This document shows, one piece after another, positions 53,293 to 63,630 of a DNA stretch of 64,000 nt. The notes beneath the pieces were generated by a model that made no database searches, was not told where the DNA came from, and saw only the letters and a program-made list of their open reading frames with translations. A program made the translations under genes and the position numbers. Source of the DNA: Streptomyces mashuensis (GTDB taxonomy: Bacteria > Actinomycetota > Actinomycetes > Streptomycetales > Streptomycetaceae); assembly GCF_014654785.1 (NCBI RefSeq), contig NZ_BNBD01000009.1:124001-188000 (forward strand), written 5' to 3'. Every line of letters starts with the position of its first letter. Positions within the stretch are counted from its first letter, which is position 1.

Positions 53293-54180
53293 GTGGGTGC
53301 GTCGAGGGGCGGCGAAGGCATCAGGAACGGACGGCACGCCGTCTGCGTGGGCGTCCGGTCGGGGCTGGCGCTGGCGTGGGCGGCGGTCACGCTGGGGCTC
53401 GCGGCGGGTTGTGCGCCGCCGGGCGGCTCCCCGGACGGCGGCGGGGCCGCCGCCGGCGGGCCGGTGCGGGACGGGGCCGTAGAGGGCAAGGACGACAGCC
53501 GGGCGGTGCGGGTGCTCAGCGCCGTGCAGCTGCGCCATGTGCAGCTGGCGTCGCGCGAGGTGCCGGGCCTGGTGGTCGAGCGGGCCTCGCGGGGCACCGC
53601 GGGGAACGGCCGCCCGACCACGGACGACGCCCCGTGCCGGCCGCTGGTCGCCGCGCTGGGCTCGCAGCCGCAGCCGGAGCCGGTGGCCTCGGTGGTGAAC
53701 ACCTTCGCGCGCGCCTCGGGCGACGGCTTCCAGGGGCTGCTGGGCACGATCCGCGTCGCGGCGTACGAGGGCGACGGCGCGGAGACCACGCTGCGGCAGC
53801 TCCGGGAAGCGGCGCTGACCTGCGAGGACGGCTTCGCGATGCACACGGGCGAGGGGCAGCCGCAGGAGTTCGCGGCGGTCCGGACGCTGCGGGCGCCCGA
53901 CGTGGGCGACGAGGCGGTGGCGTACCGGCTGGACAACGTCGCGGAGCGGGCGCCGAGCCTGGTGACGGTGGTGCGCAGCGGGCGCACGCTGGCGATGTTC
54001 TTCGCCACCAACCTGGCCGACCCGGACGCCGTGGAGATCCCGGAGGCGCTGGTCAGGGCGCAGATCGCGAAGGTGGAGCGGCTGGCGGGCGCGGAGCGGC
54101 CGCCGACCGTGCCGCCCCCGCACACCCCGGCGGGGCCGGGGGCCGACGAGGACGGGGAGGCGGGGGACGGGCCGGAGTGA
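53293..54180 (+). CDS. Putative lipoprotein of unknown function
   Basis: The 295-residue product has a signal peptide with a hydrophobic core (SGLALAWAAVTLGLAAGC) ending in the lipobox LAAGC, followed by a Gly/Ala/Pro linker. The mature part has two cysteines about 60 residues apart (PCRPLVAALG, LTCEDGFAMHTGEG) that could form a disulfide, and an acidic Pro-rich tail. I recognise no family. GTG 53293 is preferred because GGAGGAGG lies 8 nt upstream; GTG 53275 is an alternative. It converges on the next gene, another secreted-type protein. Confidence 0.65.
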   Translation: MGASRGGEGIRNGRHAVCVGVRSGLALAWAAVTLGLAAGCAPPGGSPDGGGAAAGGPVRDGAVEGKDDSRAVRVLSAVQLRHVQLASREVPGLVVERASRGTAGNGRPTTDDAPCRPLVAALGSQPQPEPVASVVNTFARASGDGFQGLLGTIRVAAYEGDGAETTLRQLREAALTCEDGFAMHTGEGQPQEFAAVRTLRAPDVGDEAVAYRLDNVAERAPSLVTVVRSGRTLAMFFATNLADPDAVEIPEALVRAQIAKVERLAGAERPPTVPPPHTPAGPGADEDGEAGDGPE

Positions 54181-54226
54181 CGCCTCCGGCGCCGCCGGGT
54201 CCGCCGGCCCGTCCGGTGGTCGTGGC

Positions 54227-55252
54227 TCAGCCCGTGGACGTGATCGTCGCCGAGGCCTTGGTGGCCGCGTTGCCCTTGGAGGGGTCGGCCGAGGCGGTGG
54301 CCTGGGCGTTGGCGCGGGCCATGATCCGGCGGAAGGTGTAGCCGGCCACGTCCCGGCCGGCCTGGAGGGCCTTCTTGTCGTCGGCGGTCACGGCGGTGCC
54401 GTCCGTGTAGCCGGCGACGGTGAAGTACGCGTAGCGGCCCTCGGCGTTCGCGGTGAGCCGGCAGGCGGGGCCCTGGCAGAAGGAGGGGCCGCCGTTGTCG
54501 CCGGGCAGTGCGGTGATGTTGCCGGTGGACTGTTCCTTGACGCGGTCCGCGGCGGCCTTGGTGTCGAAGACGGCGACGCCGACGGTCACGGCCACGCCGT
54601 CCCTCGTGTAGGTGGCGCGCAGCACCTTCCGGCAGCCGTTGTCGGTGAGGACCTTGCCCAGGCCGCCGTGGGTGACCGAGGCGCAGTCGGTGGTGGTGTC
54701 GGTGGCCGCGCGCTGGTAGGCGCGCTTGTCGAGGACGGGCCGGGAGTGCGGGAAGAAGGTCTTGGTGGTGAGCGGGGCGGTGTCCTTCTCGCTGCTGGAT
54801 ATGAGGTCGCGCGGGTTGGGCGGGGCGACCGGCGAGAAGCTGGGCTCCGGGTTCTGCGGGCCGGGGGCGTGCGAGGCGGCCTGCGAGGGCGTGCCGCCCT
54901 TGCCGCCGCCGGCCACGGCGAAGGCCACGCCGGCGGCCACCGCGCCGGCGACCACGACGCCGCCGCCGGCCAGCAGCCATGTGCGGCGGCGGGCCCGGGA
55001 GGCGGTGGAGTCGGCCAGCCGCTCCCAGTCGGGGGTGGCCGCGGCGGGGGCGGGCGCGGCGCCGGGCGCGGGCGCCGCACCGGGCGCGGTGGGGGTGGGC
55101 GCCGCGGGAGTGGGCGCCGCCGGGTCCTGGGGGGCGCCGGGGCCGCCCGGGGCGGGCTGCTGCCAGGGCGGCAGCGGCTGGTGTGCCGGGTGGGGCTGCT
55201 GGGGCTGGCTCGGCTGGTCCGGCAGGGGTGGCGGGGGCGGCCCAAAGCTCAT
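54227..55252 (-). CDS. Membrane-anchored secreted protein with Pro-rich cytoplasmic N-terminus
   Basis: The 341-residue protein starts MSFGPPPPPLPDQPSQP. It has about 100 residues rich in Pro, Gln and Ala, then a basic stop-transfer segment RARRRTW. One transmembrane helix follows (LLAGGGVVVAGAVAAGVAFAVAGG, about residues 90-113), and then an extracytoplasmic domain with four cysteines (DCASV, GCRKV, FCQGPACRL). No known family is apparent; the layout resembles Streptomyces surface proteins of unknown role. ATG 55252 has no ribosome site, but TACGAT ends 7 bp upstream, suggesting a leaderless mRNA. An in-frame ATG at 55261 is possible. Confidence 0.65.
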   Translation of the reverse strand: MSFGPPPPPLPDQPSQPQQPHPAHQPLPPWQQPAPGGPGAPQDPAAPTPAAPTPTAPGAAPAPGAAPAPAAATPDWERLADSTASRARRRTWLLAGGGVVVAGAVAAGVAFAVAGGGKGGTPSQAASHAPGPQNPEPSFSPVAPPNPRDLISSSEKDTAPLTTKTFFPHSRPVLDKRAYQRAATDTTTDCASVTHGGLGKVLTDNGCRKVLRATYTRDGVAVTVGVAVFDTKAAADRVKEQSTGNITALPGDNGGPSFCQGPACRLTANAEGRYAYFTVAGYTDGTAVTADDKKALQAGRDVAGYTFRRIMARANAQATASADPSKGNAATKASATITSTG

Positions 55253-55259
55253 GGGCCGC

Positions 55260-55265
55260 ATCGTA
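55260..55265 (-). promoter_or_regulatory. Possible -10 box for a leaderless transcript
   Basis: On the minus strand TACGAT is followed by 7 bases and then ATG 55252. The transcript would start at or next to the start codon. No clear -35 was assigned. Confidence 0.4.
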
Positions 55266-55320
55266 AACCGGCTGGTCGGGCCGGGGGCGGGTGGCCGCGA
55301 TGAAAATCGGTGGGTACGTT

Positions 55321-55350
55321 TTGACCCGGACGACGGCCGCCCGGTACCCT
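55321..55350 (+). promoter_or_regulatory. Promoter of rplM-rpsI
   Basis: TTGACC (55321-55326) and TACCCT (55345-55350) are separated by 18 bp. The start would be near 55357, leaving a leader of about 170 nt before rplM. Confidence 0.6.
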
Positions 55351-55530
55351 GTGGGTTCGTTATGCGTATTGGCTTGCTCGATCTCACGTGAGGGGCCCTT
55401 ACGCAGGTCCACCGGACCGATGACCAGCGGCAGGCACCCGGGTTGCGTCCCCGTGTGCGCGGCAGCGCTGTTGTGATCGTCAGGGTGGCCTAGTACAGGA
55501 CCCATTCACGAAGAAGCGAAGGCTACGACC

Positions 55531-55977
55531 GTGCGTACGTACAGCCCCAAGCCCGGCGACGTCCAGCGCCAGTGGCACGTCATCGACGCCCAGGACGTCG
55601 TCCTGGGTCGTCTGGCCTCCACGGCCGCGTCGCTGCTCCGCGGCAAGCACAAGCCCGTCTACGCGCCGCACGTTGACATGGGCGACTTCGTCGTCATCGT
55701 CAACGCCGACAAGGTGCACCTGTCCGGCAACAAGCGCATCCAGAAGATGGCCTACCGCCACTCCGGTTACCCGGGTGGTCTGCGCTCCGTCCGCTACGAC
55801 GAGCTGCTGGACAAGAACCCGGAGAAGGCCATCGAGAAGGCCGTCAAGGGCATGCTGCCGAAGAACTCCCTCGGCCGTCAGATGCTCTCGAAGCTGAAGG
55901 TCTACTCGGGCTCCGAGCACCCGCACGCCGCCCAGCAGCCCGTCCCGTTCGAGATCACCCAGGTCAAGCAGGGCTGA
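55531..55977 (+). CDS. rplM: 50S ribosomal protein L13
   Basis: The 148-residue protein has [27 protein letters not shown] and [20 protein letters not shown] with [14 protein letters not shown]13 is an early 50S assembly protein. GTG 55531 follows GAAGCGAAGG. rpsI lies 40 bp downstream in the same operon. Confidence 0.97.
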   Translation: MRTYSPKPGDVQRQWHVIDAQDVVLGRLASTAASLLRGKHKPVYAPHVDMGDFVVIVNADKVHLSGNKRIQKMAYRHSGYPGGLRSVRYDELLDKNPEKAIEKAVKGMLPKNSLGRQMLSKLKVYSGSEHPHAAQQPVPFEITQVKQG

Positions 55978-56017
55978 GTCCCAGCCACCGCCTAACTTAG
56001 AAAGTCTGAGGAGAATC

Positions 56018-56521
56018 GTGGCTGAGACCACCGCCGAGATGCCGCTCGAGGGCGTCGAGGAGTACACCACCGAGACCGAGGTCGTCGAGTCGGAGTACAC
56101 CTCCGAGTCGCTCGCGTCCCGCTTCGGCGAGCCCCAGCCGGCCGCCGGCCTGGGTCGTCGCAAGAACGCCATCGCCCGCGTCCGGATCGTTCCGGGCACC
56201 GGTCAGTGGAAGATCAACGGTCGCACCCTTGAGGACTACTTCCCCAACAAGGTGCACCAGCAGGAAGTCAACGAGCCCTTCAAGGTGCTCGAGCTCGAGG
56301 GCCGCTACGACGTCATCGCCCGCATCGCGGGTGGCGGCGTGTCCGGCCAGGCCGGCGCCCTGCGCCTGGGTGTGGCCCGTGCGCTGAACGAGGCGGACGT
56401 GGACGCGAACCGCGGCCCGCTGAAGAAGGCCGGCTTCCTGAAGCGCGACGACCGTGCGGTCGAGCGCAAGAAGGCCGGTCTGAAGAAGGCCCGCAAGGCT
56501 CCGCAGTACAGCAAGCGCTAA
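56018..56521 (+). CDS. rpsI: 30S ribosomal protein S9 with acidic N-terminal extension
   Basis: The 167-residue protein has an acidic N-terminal extension of about 40 residues ([20 protein letters not shown]). The S9 core follows ([34 protein letters not shown]), and the C-terminal tail RKAPQYSKR reaches the P-site tRNA. GTG 56018 has TGAGGAGAA upstream. The extension is typical of actinobacteria; the E. coli protein is 130 residues. Confidence 0.96.
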   Translation: MAETTAEMPLEGVEEYTTETEVVESEYTSESLASRFGEPQPAAGLGRRKNAIARVRIVPGTGQWKINGRTLEDYFPNKVHQQEVNEPFKVLELEGRYDVIARIAGGGVSGQAGALRLGVARALNEADVDANRGPLKKAGFLKRDDRAVERKKAGLKKARKAPQYSKR

Positions 56522-56541
56522 TCTCCGCGCTGCAGCACTGC

Positions 56542-56584
56542 CCGAACGCCCCGGTGGCACGCTCCGTGCCGCCGGGGCGTTCGG
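56542..56584 (+). terminator. Terminator after rpsI
   Basis: A 19-bp stem (56542-56560 with 56566-56584, one G-T pair) closes the loop GCTCC, 20 bp after rpsI and 76 bp before glmM. Confidence 0.8.
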
Positions 56585-56660
56585 TCATCCCACCCAGGGA
56601 ACGCTCATCTGTTCAGGGGCCCGAGCCCAGGCCCCGCCCCGCTCTTCTCGGAGGACACCA

Positions 56661-58019
56661 GTGGGACGACTCTTCGGTACGGACGGTGTGCGCGGTGTCG
56701 CCAACGCCGATCTGACGGCGGAGCTCGCGCTCGGCCTGTCGGTCGCGGCGGCGCACGTGCTCGCCGAGGCGGGCACGTTCGAGGGCCACCGCCCGGTGGC
56801 GGTGGTCGGCCGCGATCCCCGCGCGTCCGGGGAGTTCCTGGAGGCCGCGGTGGTGGCCGGCCTGGCCAGCGCCGGCGTCGACGTGCTGCGGGTGGGCGTG
56901 CTGCCCACGCCCGCCGTCGCCTACCTCACCGGCGTGCTGGGCGCGGACCTCGGCGTGATGCTCTCCGCCAGCCACAACGCCATGCCCGACAACGGCATCA
57001 AGTTCTTCGCGCGCGGCGGCCACAAGCTGGCCGACGAGCTGGAGGACCGCATCGAGGAGACCTACCGGGCGCACGCCTCCGGCGAGCCCTGGGACCGTCC
57101 CACCGGTGCCGGCGTCGGCCGCGTCCGCGACTACGACCAGGGCTTCGACAACTACGTCGCCCACCTGATCGGTGTCCTCCCCAACCGCCTCGACGGCCTC
57201 AAGGTCGTCATCGACGGCGCCCACGGTGCGGCCTCCCGCGTCTCGCCCGAGGCGTTCTCCCGGGCCGGCGCCGAGGTGATCACCATCGGCACCGACCCCG
57301 ACGGCCTCAACATCAACCACGAGTGCGGCTCCACGCACCTGGCGAAGCTGCGCGCCGCCGTCGTCGAGCACGGCGCCGACATGGGCGTGGCGCACGACGG
57401 CGACGCCGACCGCTGCCTGGCCGTCGACGCCAAGGGCGAGGAGGTCGACGGCGACCAGATCCTCGCGGTGCTGGCGCTCGCCATGCGCGAGCAGGACGCT
57501 CTGCGCAAGAACACGGTCGTGGCCACGGTCATGTCGAACCTCGGCTTCAAGCTGGCCATGGAGCGCGAGGGCGTCCAGCTGGTGCAGACCGCGGTCGGCG
57601 ACCGCTACGTCCTGGAGGAGATGAAGGCCAACGGCTTCGCCCTGGGCGGCGAGCAGTCCGGCCACGTCATCGTCCTCGACCACGCCACAACCGGCGACGG
57701 CACCCTGACGGGCCTGATGCTGGCGGCCCGCGTCGCCGCCACCGGCCGCCCGCTGGCGGAGCTGGCCGGCGTGATGGAGCGCCTCCCGCAGGTGCTGATC
57801 AACGTGCGGGACGTGGACAAGACCCGGGTGGGCTCCTCCGAGGAGCTGGCGGCCGCGGTGAACGCCGCCGAGCGCGAGCTGGGTTCCACCGGCCGGGTGC
57901 TGCTGCGCTCGTCGGGCACGGAGCCGCTGGTCCGCGTGATGGTGGAGGCCGCCGACCACGAGCAGGCGCGCGCGGTGGCGGAGCAGCTCGCGGACGTGGT
58001 GAAGACGGCGCTGGGCTGA
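56661..58019 (+). CDS. glmM: Phosphoglucosamine mutase
   Basis: The 452-residue enzyme has the phosphoserine loop [17 protein letters not shown] (Ser104), the metal loop [13 protein letters not shown] and the phosphate-binding region [13 protein letters not shown] near the C-terminus. It converts glucosamine-6-phosphate to glucosamine-1-phosphate, supplying UDP-GlcNAc for peptidoglycan. GTG 56661 follows GGAGGA with 8-10 nt spacing. glmS, the preceding step, lies 1.7 kb downstream. Confidence 0.95.
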   Translation: MGRLFGTDGVRGVANADLTAELALGLSVAAAHVLAEAGTFEGHRPVAVVGRDPRASGEFLEAAVVAGLASAGVDVLRVGVLPTPAVAYLTGVLGADLGVMLSASHNAMPDNGIKFFARGGHKLADELEDRIEETYRAHASGEPWDRPTGAGVGRVRDYDQGFDNYVAHLIGVLPNRLDGLKVVIDGAHGAASRVSPEAFSRAGAEVITIGTDPDGLNINHECGSTHLAKLRAAVVEHGADMGVAHDGDADRCLAVDAKGEEVDGDQILAVLALAMREQDALRKNTVVATVMSNLGFKLAMEREGVQLVQTAVGDRYVLEEMKANGFALGGEQSGHVIVLDHATTGDGTLTGLMLAARVAATGRPLAELAGVMERLPQVLINVRDVDKTRVGSSEELAAAVNAAERELGSTGRVLLRSSGTEPLVRVMVEAADHEQARAVAEQLADVVKTALG

Positions 58020-58042
58020 GACGTCCGCTGAAAGCATTTCAG

Positions 58043-58070
58043 GAGGGCCGGGGCGGAAGCCCCGGCCCTC
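58043..58070. terminator. Terminator between glmM and coaA
   Basis: A perfect 12-bp stem (58043-58054 with 58059-58070) closes a GGAA loop, followed by TCTTGTTCTTT, a near-canonical T-rich tail for glmM. coaA converges from the right. Confidence 0.85.
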
Positions 58071-58100
58071 TCTTGTTCTTTGGGGGGCCTTCGGGGCCGT

Positions 58101-59081
58101 CTACAGCTTGCGCAGGGAGAGCCGCTGCACCTTGTGGTCCGGTCCCTTCCGCAGGATGAGGTTGGACCGTCCCCGCGTGGGGGCCACGTTCTCCAGCAGG
58201 TTGGGCTGGTTGATGGTGCGCCAGTTCCGGCGCGCGTAGTCCATGGCCTCCTCCTCGGAGACCTCCGTGTAGCGGCGGAAGTACGAGCTGGGGTCCTGGA
58301 AGGCGGTCGCGCGCAGCTTGCGGAACCGCTCGTAGTACCAGCGCTCGATGTCCTCGGTGCGCGCGTCGACGTACACGCTGAAGTCGAAGAAGTCCGCGAG
58401 CCCCACCCGGGTGCGCCCGTCCTTGCCCGGCAGGGCGGGCTGGAGCACGTTCAGGCCCTCGACGATGAGGATGTCCGGGCGGTGCACGGTCAGCCGCTCG
58501 CCGGGCACGATGTCGTAGGTGAGGTGCGAGTAGACCGGCGCGCTCACCTCGTCCTTGCCGGCCTTCACGGCCGCCACGAACCGGGTCAGCGCCCGCCGGT
58601 CGTACGACTCGGGGAAACCTTTCCGCGACATCAGGCCGCGGGCGTGCAGCTCGGCGTTGGGCAGCAGGAAGCCGTCCGTGGTGACCAGCTCGACGCGCGG
58701 GTGCTCGGGCCAGCGGGCCAGCAGCGCCTTCAGCAGCCGGGCCGTGGTCGACTTGCCGACCGCCACGCTGCCGGCCACGCCTATGACGAACGGCGTGCCG
58801 CGCTGCGTGCCCTTCTCGCCCAGGAACGTGTTGAGGGCGCCGCGCAGGCTGCCGGTGGCGCCCACGTAGAGGTTGAGCAGCCGGGACAGCGGCAGGTAGA
58901 TGTCCCGCACCTCGTCCAGGTCGATCACGTCACCGAGCCCGCGCACCCGCTCCACCTCCTCGGCCGTCAGCGGCAGCGGGGTGTTCTCGCGCAGCGCGCT
59001 CCACTCGGCGCGGGTCAGGTCGACGAAGGGCGACGTGTCCGCGCGGCGTCGTTGCTGCGGCTGCTCGGTGGTGGTGGGCAC
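58101..59081 (-). CDS. coaA: Type I pantothenate kinase
   Basis: The 326-residue kinase has [23 protein letters not shown], the P-loop [39 protein letters not shown] and [12 protein letters not shown], all typical of CoaA. It phosphorylates pantothenate, the first and regulated step of CoA synthesis. GTG 59081 matches the Streptomyces N-terminus ([17 protein letters not shown]); longer in-frame extensions upstream are low-complexity. It is divergent from the small protein and glmS. Confidence 0.95.
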   Translation of the reverse strand: MPTTTEQPQQRRRADTSPFVDLTRAEWSALRENTPLPLTAEEVERVRGLGDVIDLDEVRDIYLPLSRLLNLYVGATGSLRGALNTFLGEKGTQRGTPFVIGVAGSVAVGKSTTARLLKALLARWPEHPRVELVTTDGFLLPNAELHARGLMSRKGFPESYDRRALTRFVAAVKAGKDEVSAPVYSHLTYDIVPGERLTVHRPDILIVEGLNVLQPALPGKDGRTRVGLADFFDFSVYVDARTEDIERWYYERFRKLRATAFQDPSSYFRRYTEVSEEEAMDYARRNWRTINQPNLLENVAPTRGRSNLILRKGPDHKVQRLSLRKL

Positions 59082-59294
59082 GGGGCCATTGTGCGCGGCC
59101 GGGTCGTCGGGGGCACCCGCCGGGGTGGCGTTCACCGGGGTGACGTGCGGTAACGCGCGCGTCCGTACCGGTGGCGGGGGCGGGCCGGGACGGTGACGGA
59201 GGGGGGCCGCGGCGTGCCGGTGAGTGAAGTTCCGCGGAGGGTCTGTACTTACCCCCGCGTCAGGAATAACGTCCAGCGCCTGCCCCACATCACT

Positions 59295-59330
59295 CCCCCC
59301 ACCTTCCCCACCACCCCCACCTCCCCCCCC
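59295..59330 (-). other. G-quadruplex-capable tract between coaA and glmS
   Basis: On the plus strand four C-runs (6, 4, 5 and 8 bases) are separated by loops of 5, 4 and 4 bases; the minus strand therefore has four G-runs of at least 4. It lies 16 bp before the start of the 89-codon gene and about 215 bp upstream of coaA. Confidence 0.7.
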
Positions 59331-59345
59331 ACGTGCGAGGGTCCC

Positions 59346-59615
59346 GTGTTCGTGTTCCGCCTTGTGCTCCGCCGTGCCCGCAGGGGCGTACGGCGACTTG
59401 TGGCGCGCCGGGGGAGCGCGGGCCCCGGCGCGCGGGAGCTCTTCGCGGAACGCGTGCGCGGCGACCTCGCCGCCGACCTGCCCGACGAGGACCTCGGGCA
59501 GGACCTCGACGACTGCCTGGACCGGTACGTGCTCGGCAGCAAGCCGCGCTGCGAGGAGGTGGAGTACCTGGAGCTGGTGCAGGACGCCATCGACCGGATC
59601 GAACGCGGGCGTTGA
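59346..59615 (+). CDS. Small hypothetical protein
   Basis: The 89-residue frame starts at GTG 59346 and reads [23 protein letters not shown]. It has a basic N-terminus and an acidic C-terminal half ([46 protein letters not shown]) that could be helical. GAGG lies 5 nt upstream. I recognise no family. It is 76 bp ahead of glmS on the same strand. An in-frame start at 59193 would run through the C-rich tract and is less likely. Confidence 0.5.
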   Translation: MFVFRLVLRRARRGVRRLVARRGSAGPGARELFAERVRGDLAADLPDEDLGQDLDDCLDRYVLGSKPRCEEVEYLELVQDAIDRIERGR

Positions 59616-59691
59616 GCGGTGCCGGTGGTGGCGGCGACCTTGCGCGGCGTTGACCCACGGGCGGCGGGCACGGAGCCGTACGCTGCACTCC

Positions 59692-61538
<1,847 letters not shown>

Positions 61539-61542
<4 letters not shown>

Positions 61543-61907
61543 TCGTCGGAGTCGGTATCGACGTCGCCGAGATCGAGCGGTTCGAGGCGGCGCTGCGCCG
61601 CACGCCGGGCATGGCGGACCGGCTCTTCGTCCAGCGCGAGCTGTACCTGCCGAGCGGTGACCGCCGGGGCATCGCGTCCCTGGCGGCCCGGTTCGCGGCC
61701 AAGGAGGCGCTGGCGAAGGCGCTGGGCGCGCCGCCGGGGCTGCTGTGGACGGACGCCGAGGTGGTGACGGAACCGGGCGGCCGGCCGCGCCTGGAGGTGA
61801 CGGGCACGGTGGCGGCCCGCGCGGAACAACTGGGCGTGCGCAGCTGGCACGTGTCGCTCAGCCACGACGCGGGCGTGGCCTCGGCGGTGGTGGTGGCGGA
61901 GGGATAG
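61539..61907 (+). CDS. acpS: Holo-[acyl-carrier-protein] synthase
   Basis: The 122-residue enzyme has [12 protein letters not shown] with Asp8 and [13 protein letters not shown] with Glu56, the two Mg ligands, and ends [19 protein letters not shown]. It transfers 4'-phosphopantetheine from CoA to the serine of acyl carrier proteins. The start GTG 61539 overlaps the glmS stop by 4 bases (GTGA), so it is translationally coupled to glmS. It uses the CoA whose synthesis CoaA starts. Confidence 0.93.
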
Positions 61908-61976
61908 GGGCGGCCCGCTGCTGCGGATTCAGGTCCAGGTCGAGGATCACCAGGCCCGCCCGTGGTCCTCGACCAT

Positions 61977-63419
61977 TCACCCGGACGAGACATCCAGCCA
62001 CACCTCCCTCAGTTCCTCCGCCACCCCGATCGACGTCAGCGGCGCCGGGCCCAGGCGGCGGGCCGCCAGGCCGTGGAGGTACGCGCCGGCCGAGGCGGCG
62101 TCCAGGGCCGGGAGGCCCGCGGCGAGGAGGGAGCCCGTCAGGCCCGAGAGGACGTCGCCGCTGCCTGCCGTGGCCAGCCAGGGGGTGCCCGTCGGGTTGA
62201 CGCGGACCGGGCCCGAGGTCGCGGCGACCAGCGTGGTGGAGCCCTTGAGCAGGGCCGTCACGCCGAAGCGCCGTGCCAGGGCCCGTACCGAGGAGAGGCG
62301 GGCCGCCTCGACCTCCTCCCGGGCCAGGCCCAGCAGGGCCGCCGCCTCGCCCGCGTGCGGGGTCAGGAGGGTTTCCGCGGCACGGGTGCGGACCGCCTCG
62401 GGGTCCAGCAGGCGCAGTCCGTCCGCGTCCACCAGCACCGGGACGTCGGAGGCCAGGACGTCCTCCAGGGCCTGGTGGGCGGCCGCGTCGTCGCCCAGGC
62501 CGGGGCCGACCACCCACGCCTGCACCCGGCCCGCCTTCCCCGGCGGGCCCGCGGTGACCAGCGTCTCCGGGAAGCGGGCGACGACCGCGTCCGCCGCCGG
62601 CCCGGCGTACCGCACCGCGCCCGCGCCGCCGCTCAGCGCGCCCGCGACCGCCAGCACCGCCGCGCCCGGGTAGCGGGCGGAGCCGGCGACGACGCCGACC
62701 ACGCCCCGCCGGTACTTGTCGCTCTCCGCCGCCGGCCGCGGCAGCAGCGCCGCGACGTCCGCGTGCTGCAGGGCCTCCATCTCCGGCTCCTCCGGCAGCC
62801 ACGGGCCCAGCCCGATGTCGACCAGCCGCAGCGCCCCCGCGTGCTCGCGCGCCGGGTCGACCAGCAGGCCGGGCTTGTACGCGCCGAAGGTCACCGTCGC
62901 GTCGGCCCGCACCGCCGGGCCCCGCACCTCGCCGCTGTCCGCGTCGACGCCGCTGGGCAGGTCCACGGCCACGACCAGGGCCCCCTCCGCGGCCCGGACC
63001 AGCTCCTCCGCCTCCGGCCGCAGCCCGCCCCGGCCGCCGATGCCGACGATGCCGTCCACGACCAGATCCGCGCACGCCACCGCGCGTACGCCGTCCCCGT
63101 CCGCCGGCACGGCCCGGCCCCCGGCCCGGCGCAGCGCCCGCAGTCCCCCGTCGTGCGCGCGGCCGGGCGACAGCAGCACCGCCGTGACCCCCGCGCCGCG
63201 CCGGGCCAGGCGCGCACCGGCGTAGAGGGCATCGCCGCCGTTGTCGCCGCTGCCCACGAGCAGCGCGACCCGCGCCCCGTACACCCGCCGCCCCAGCAGC
63301 TCCGCGCATGCCGCCGCGAGCCCGGCAGCCGCCCGCTGCATCAGCGCGCCCTCGGGCAGCTGCTCCATCAGCGCCCGCTCCGCCGCCCGTACCGTCTCCA
63401 CGCCGTAGCCAGTTCTCAT
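61977..63419 (-). CDS. nnr: Bifunctional NAD(P)H-hydrate epimerase / ADP-dependent NAD(P)H-hydrate dehydratase
   Basis: The 480-residue protein fuses two repair enzymes. The N-terminal epimerase domain (about 1-210) has GSGDNGGDALYAGARLARRG and VVDGIVGIGGRG. The C-terminal YjeF/ribokinase-like dehydratase (about 225-480) has VVAGSARYPGAAVLA, LLTPHAGEAAALL and the nucleotide motif TAGSGDVLSGLTGSLLAAG. Together they restore damaged, hydrated NAD(P)H. ATG 63419 fits the family start. It is divergent from alr, an arrangement shared with other actinobacteria. Confidence 0.93.
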   Translation of the reverse strand: MRTGYGVETVRAAERALMEQLPEGALMQRAAAGLAAACAELLGRRVYGARVALLVGSGDNGGDALYAGARLARRGAGVTAVLLSPGRAHDGGLRALRRAGGRAVPADGDGVRAVACADLVVDGIVGIGGRGGLRPEAEELVRAAEGALVVAVDLPSGVDADSGEVRGPAVRADATVTFGAYKPGLLVDPAREHAGALRLVDIGLGPWLPEEPEMEALQHADVAALLPRPAAESDKYRRGVVGVVAGSARYPGAAVLAVAGALSGGAGAVRYAGPAADAVVARFPETLVTAGPPGKAGRVQAWVVGPGLGDDAAAHQALEDVLASDVPVLVDADGLRLLDPEAVRTRAAETLLTPHAGEAAALLGLAREEVEAARLSSVRALARRFGVTALLKGSTTLVAATSGPVRVNPTGTPWLATAGSGDVLSGLTGSLLAAGLPALDAASAGAYLHGLAARRLGPAPLTSIGVAEELREVWLDVSSG

Positions 63420-63630
63420 GGCCTCAGCGTCCCCCACCGCCCTCGCCGGCAACACCCGGAATGCCCCGGAGCGGCCCCGGAGGGCGCCCGGAGATCGTCT
63501 CGGGGGCGTCCCGGGGAGTGCGCCGGGAGCGCGCCGGGACCCTGCCGCCCCCCGCCGCCCGCCTGCTGCCCGCCCGCCGCCCGCCCCCGCACCGCACCTC
63601 CCGGCCGCGTGACCTGAGACACTGACGGGG

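Noticed and set aside
59224-59691. In-frame extension upstream of glmS.
   Set aside because: GlmS requires Cys at position 2 after Met removal, so ATG 59692 is the only functional start; the extension overlaps a separate small gene.
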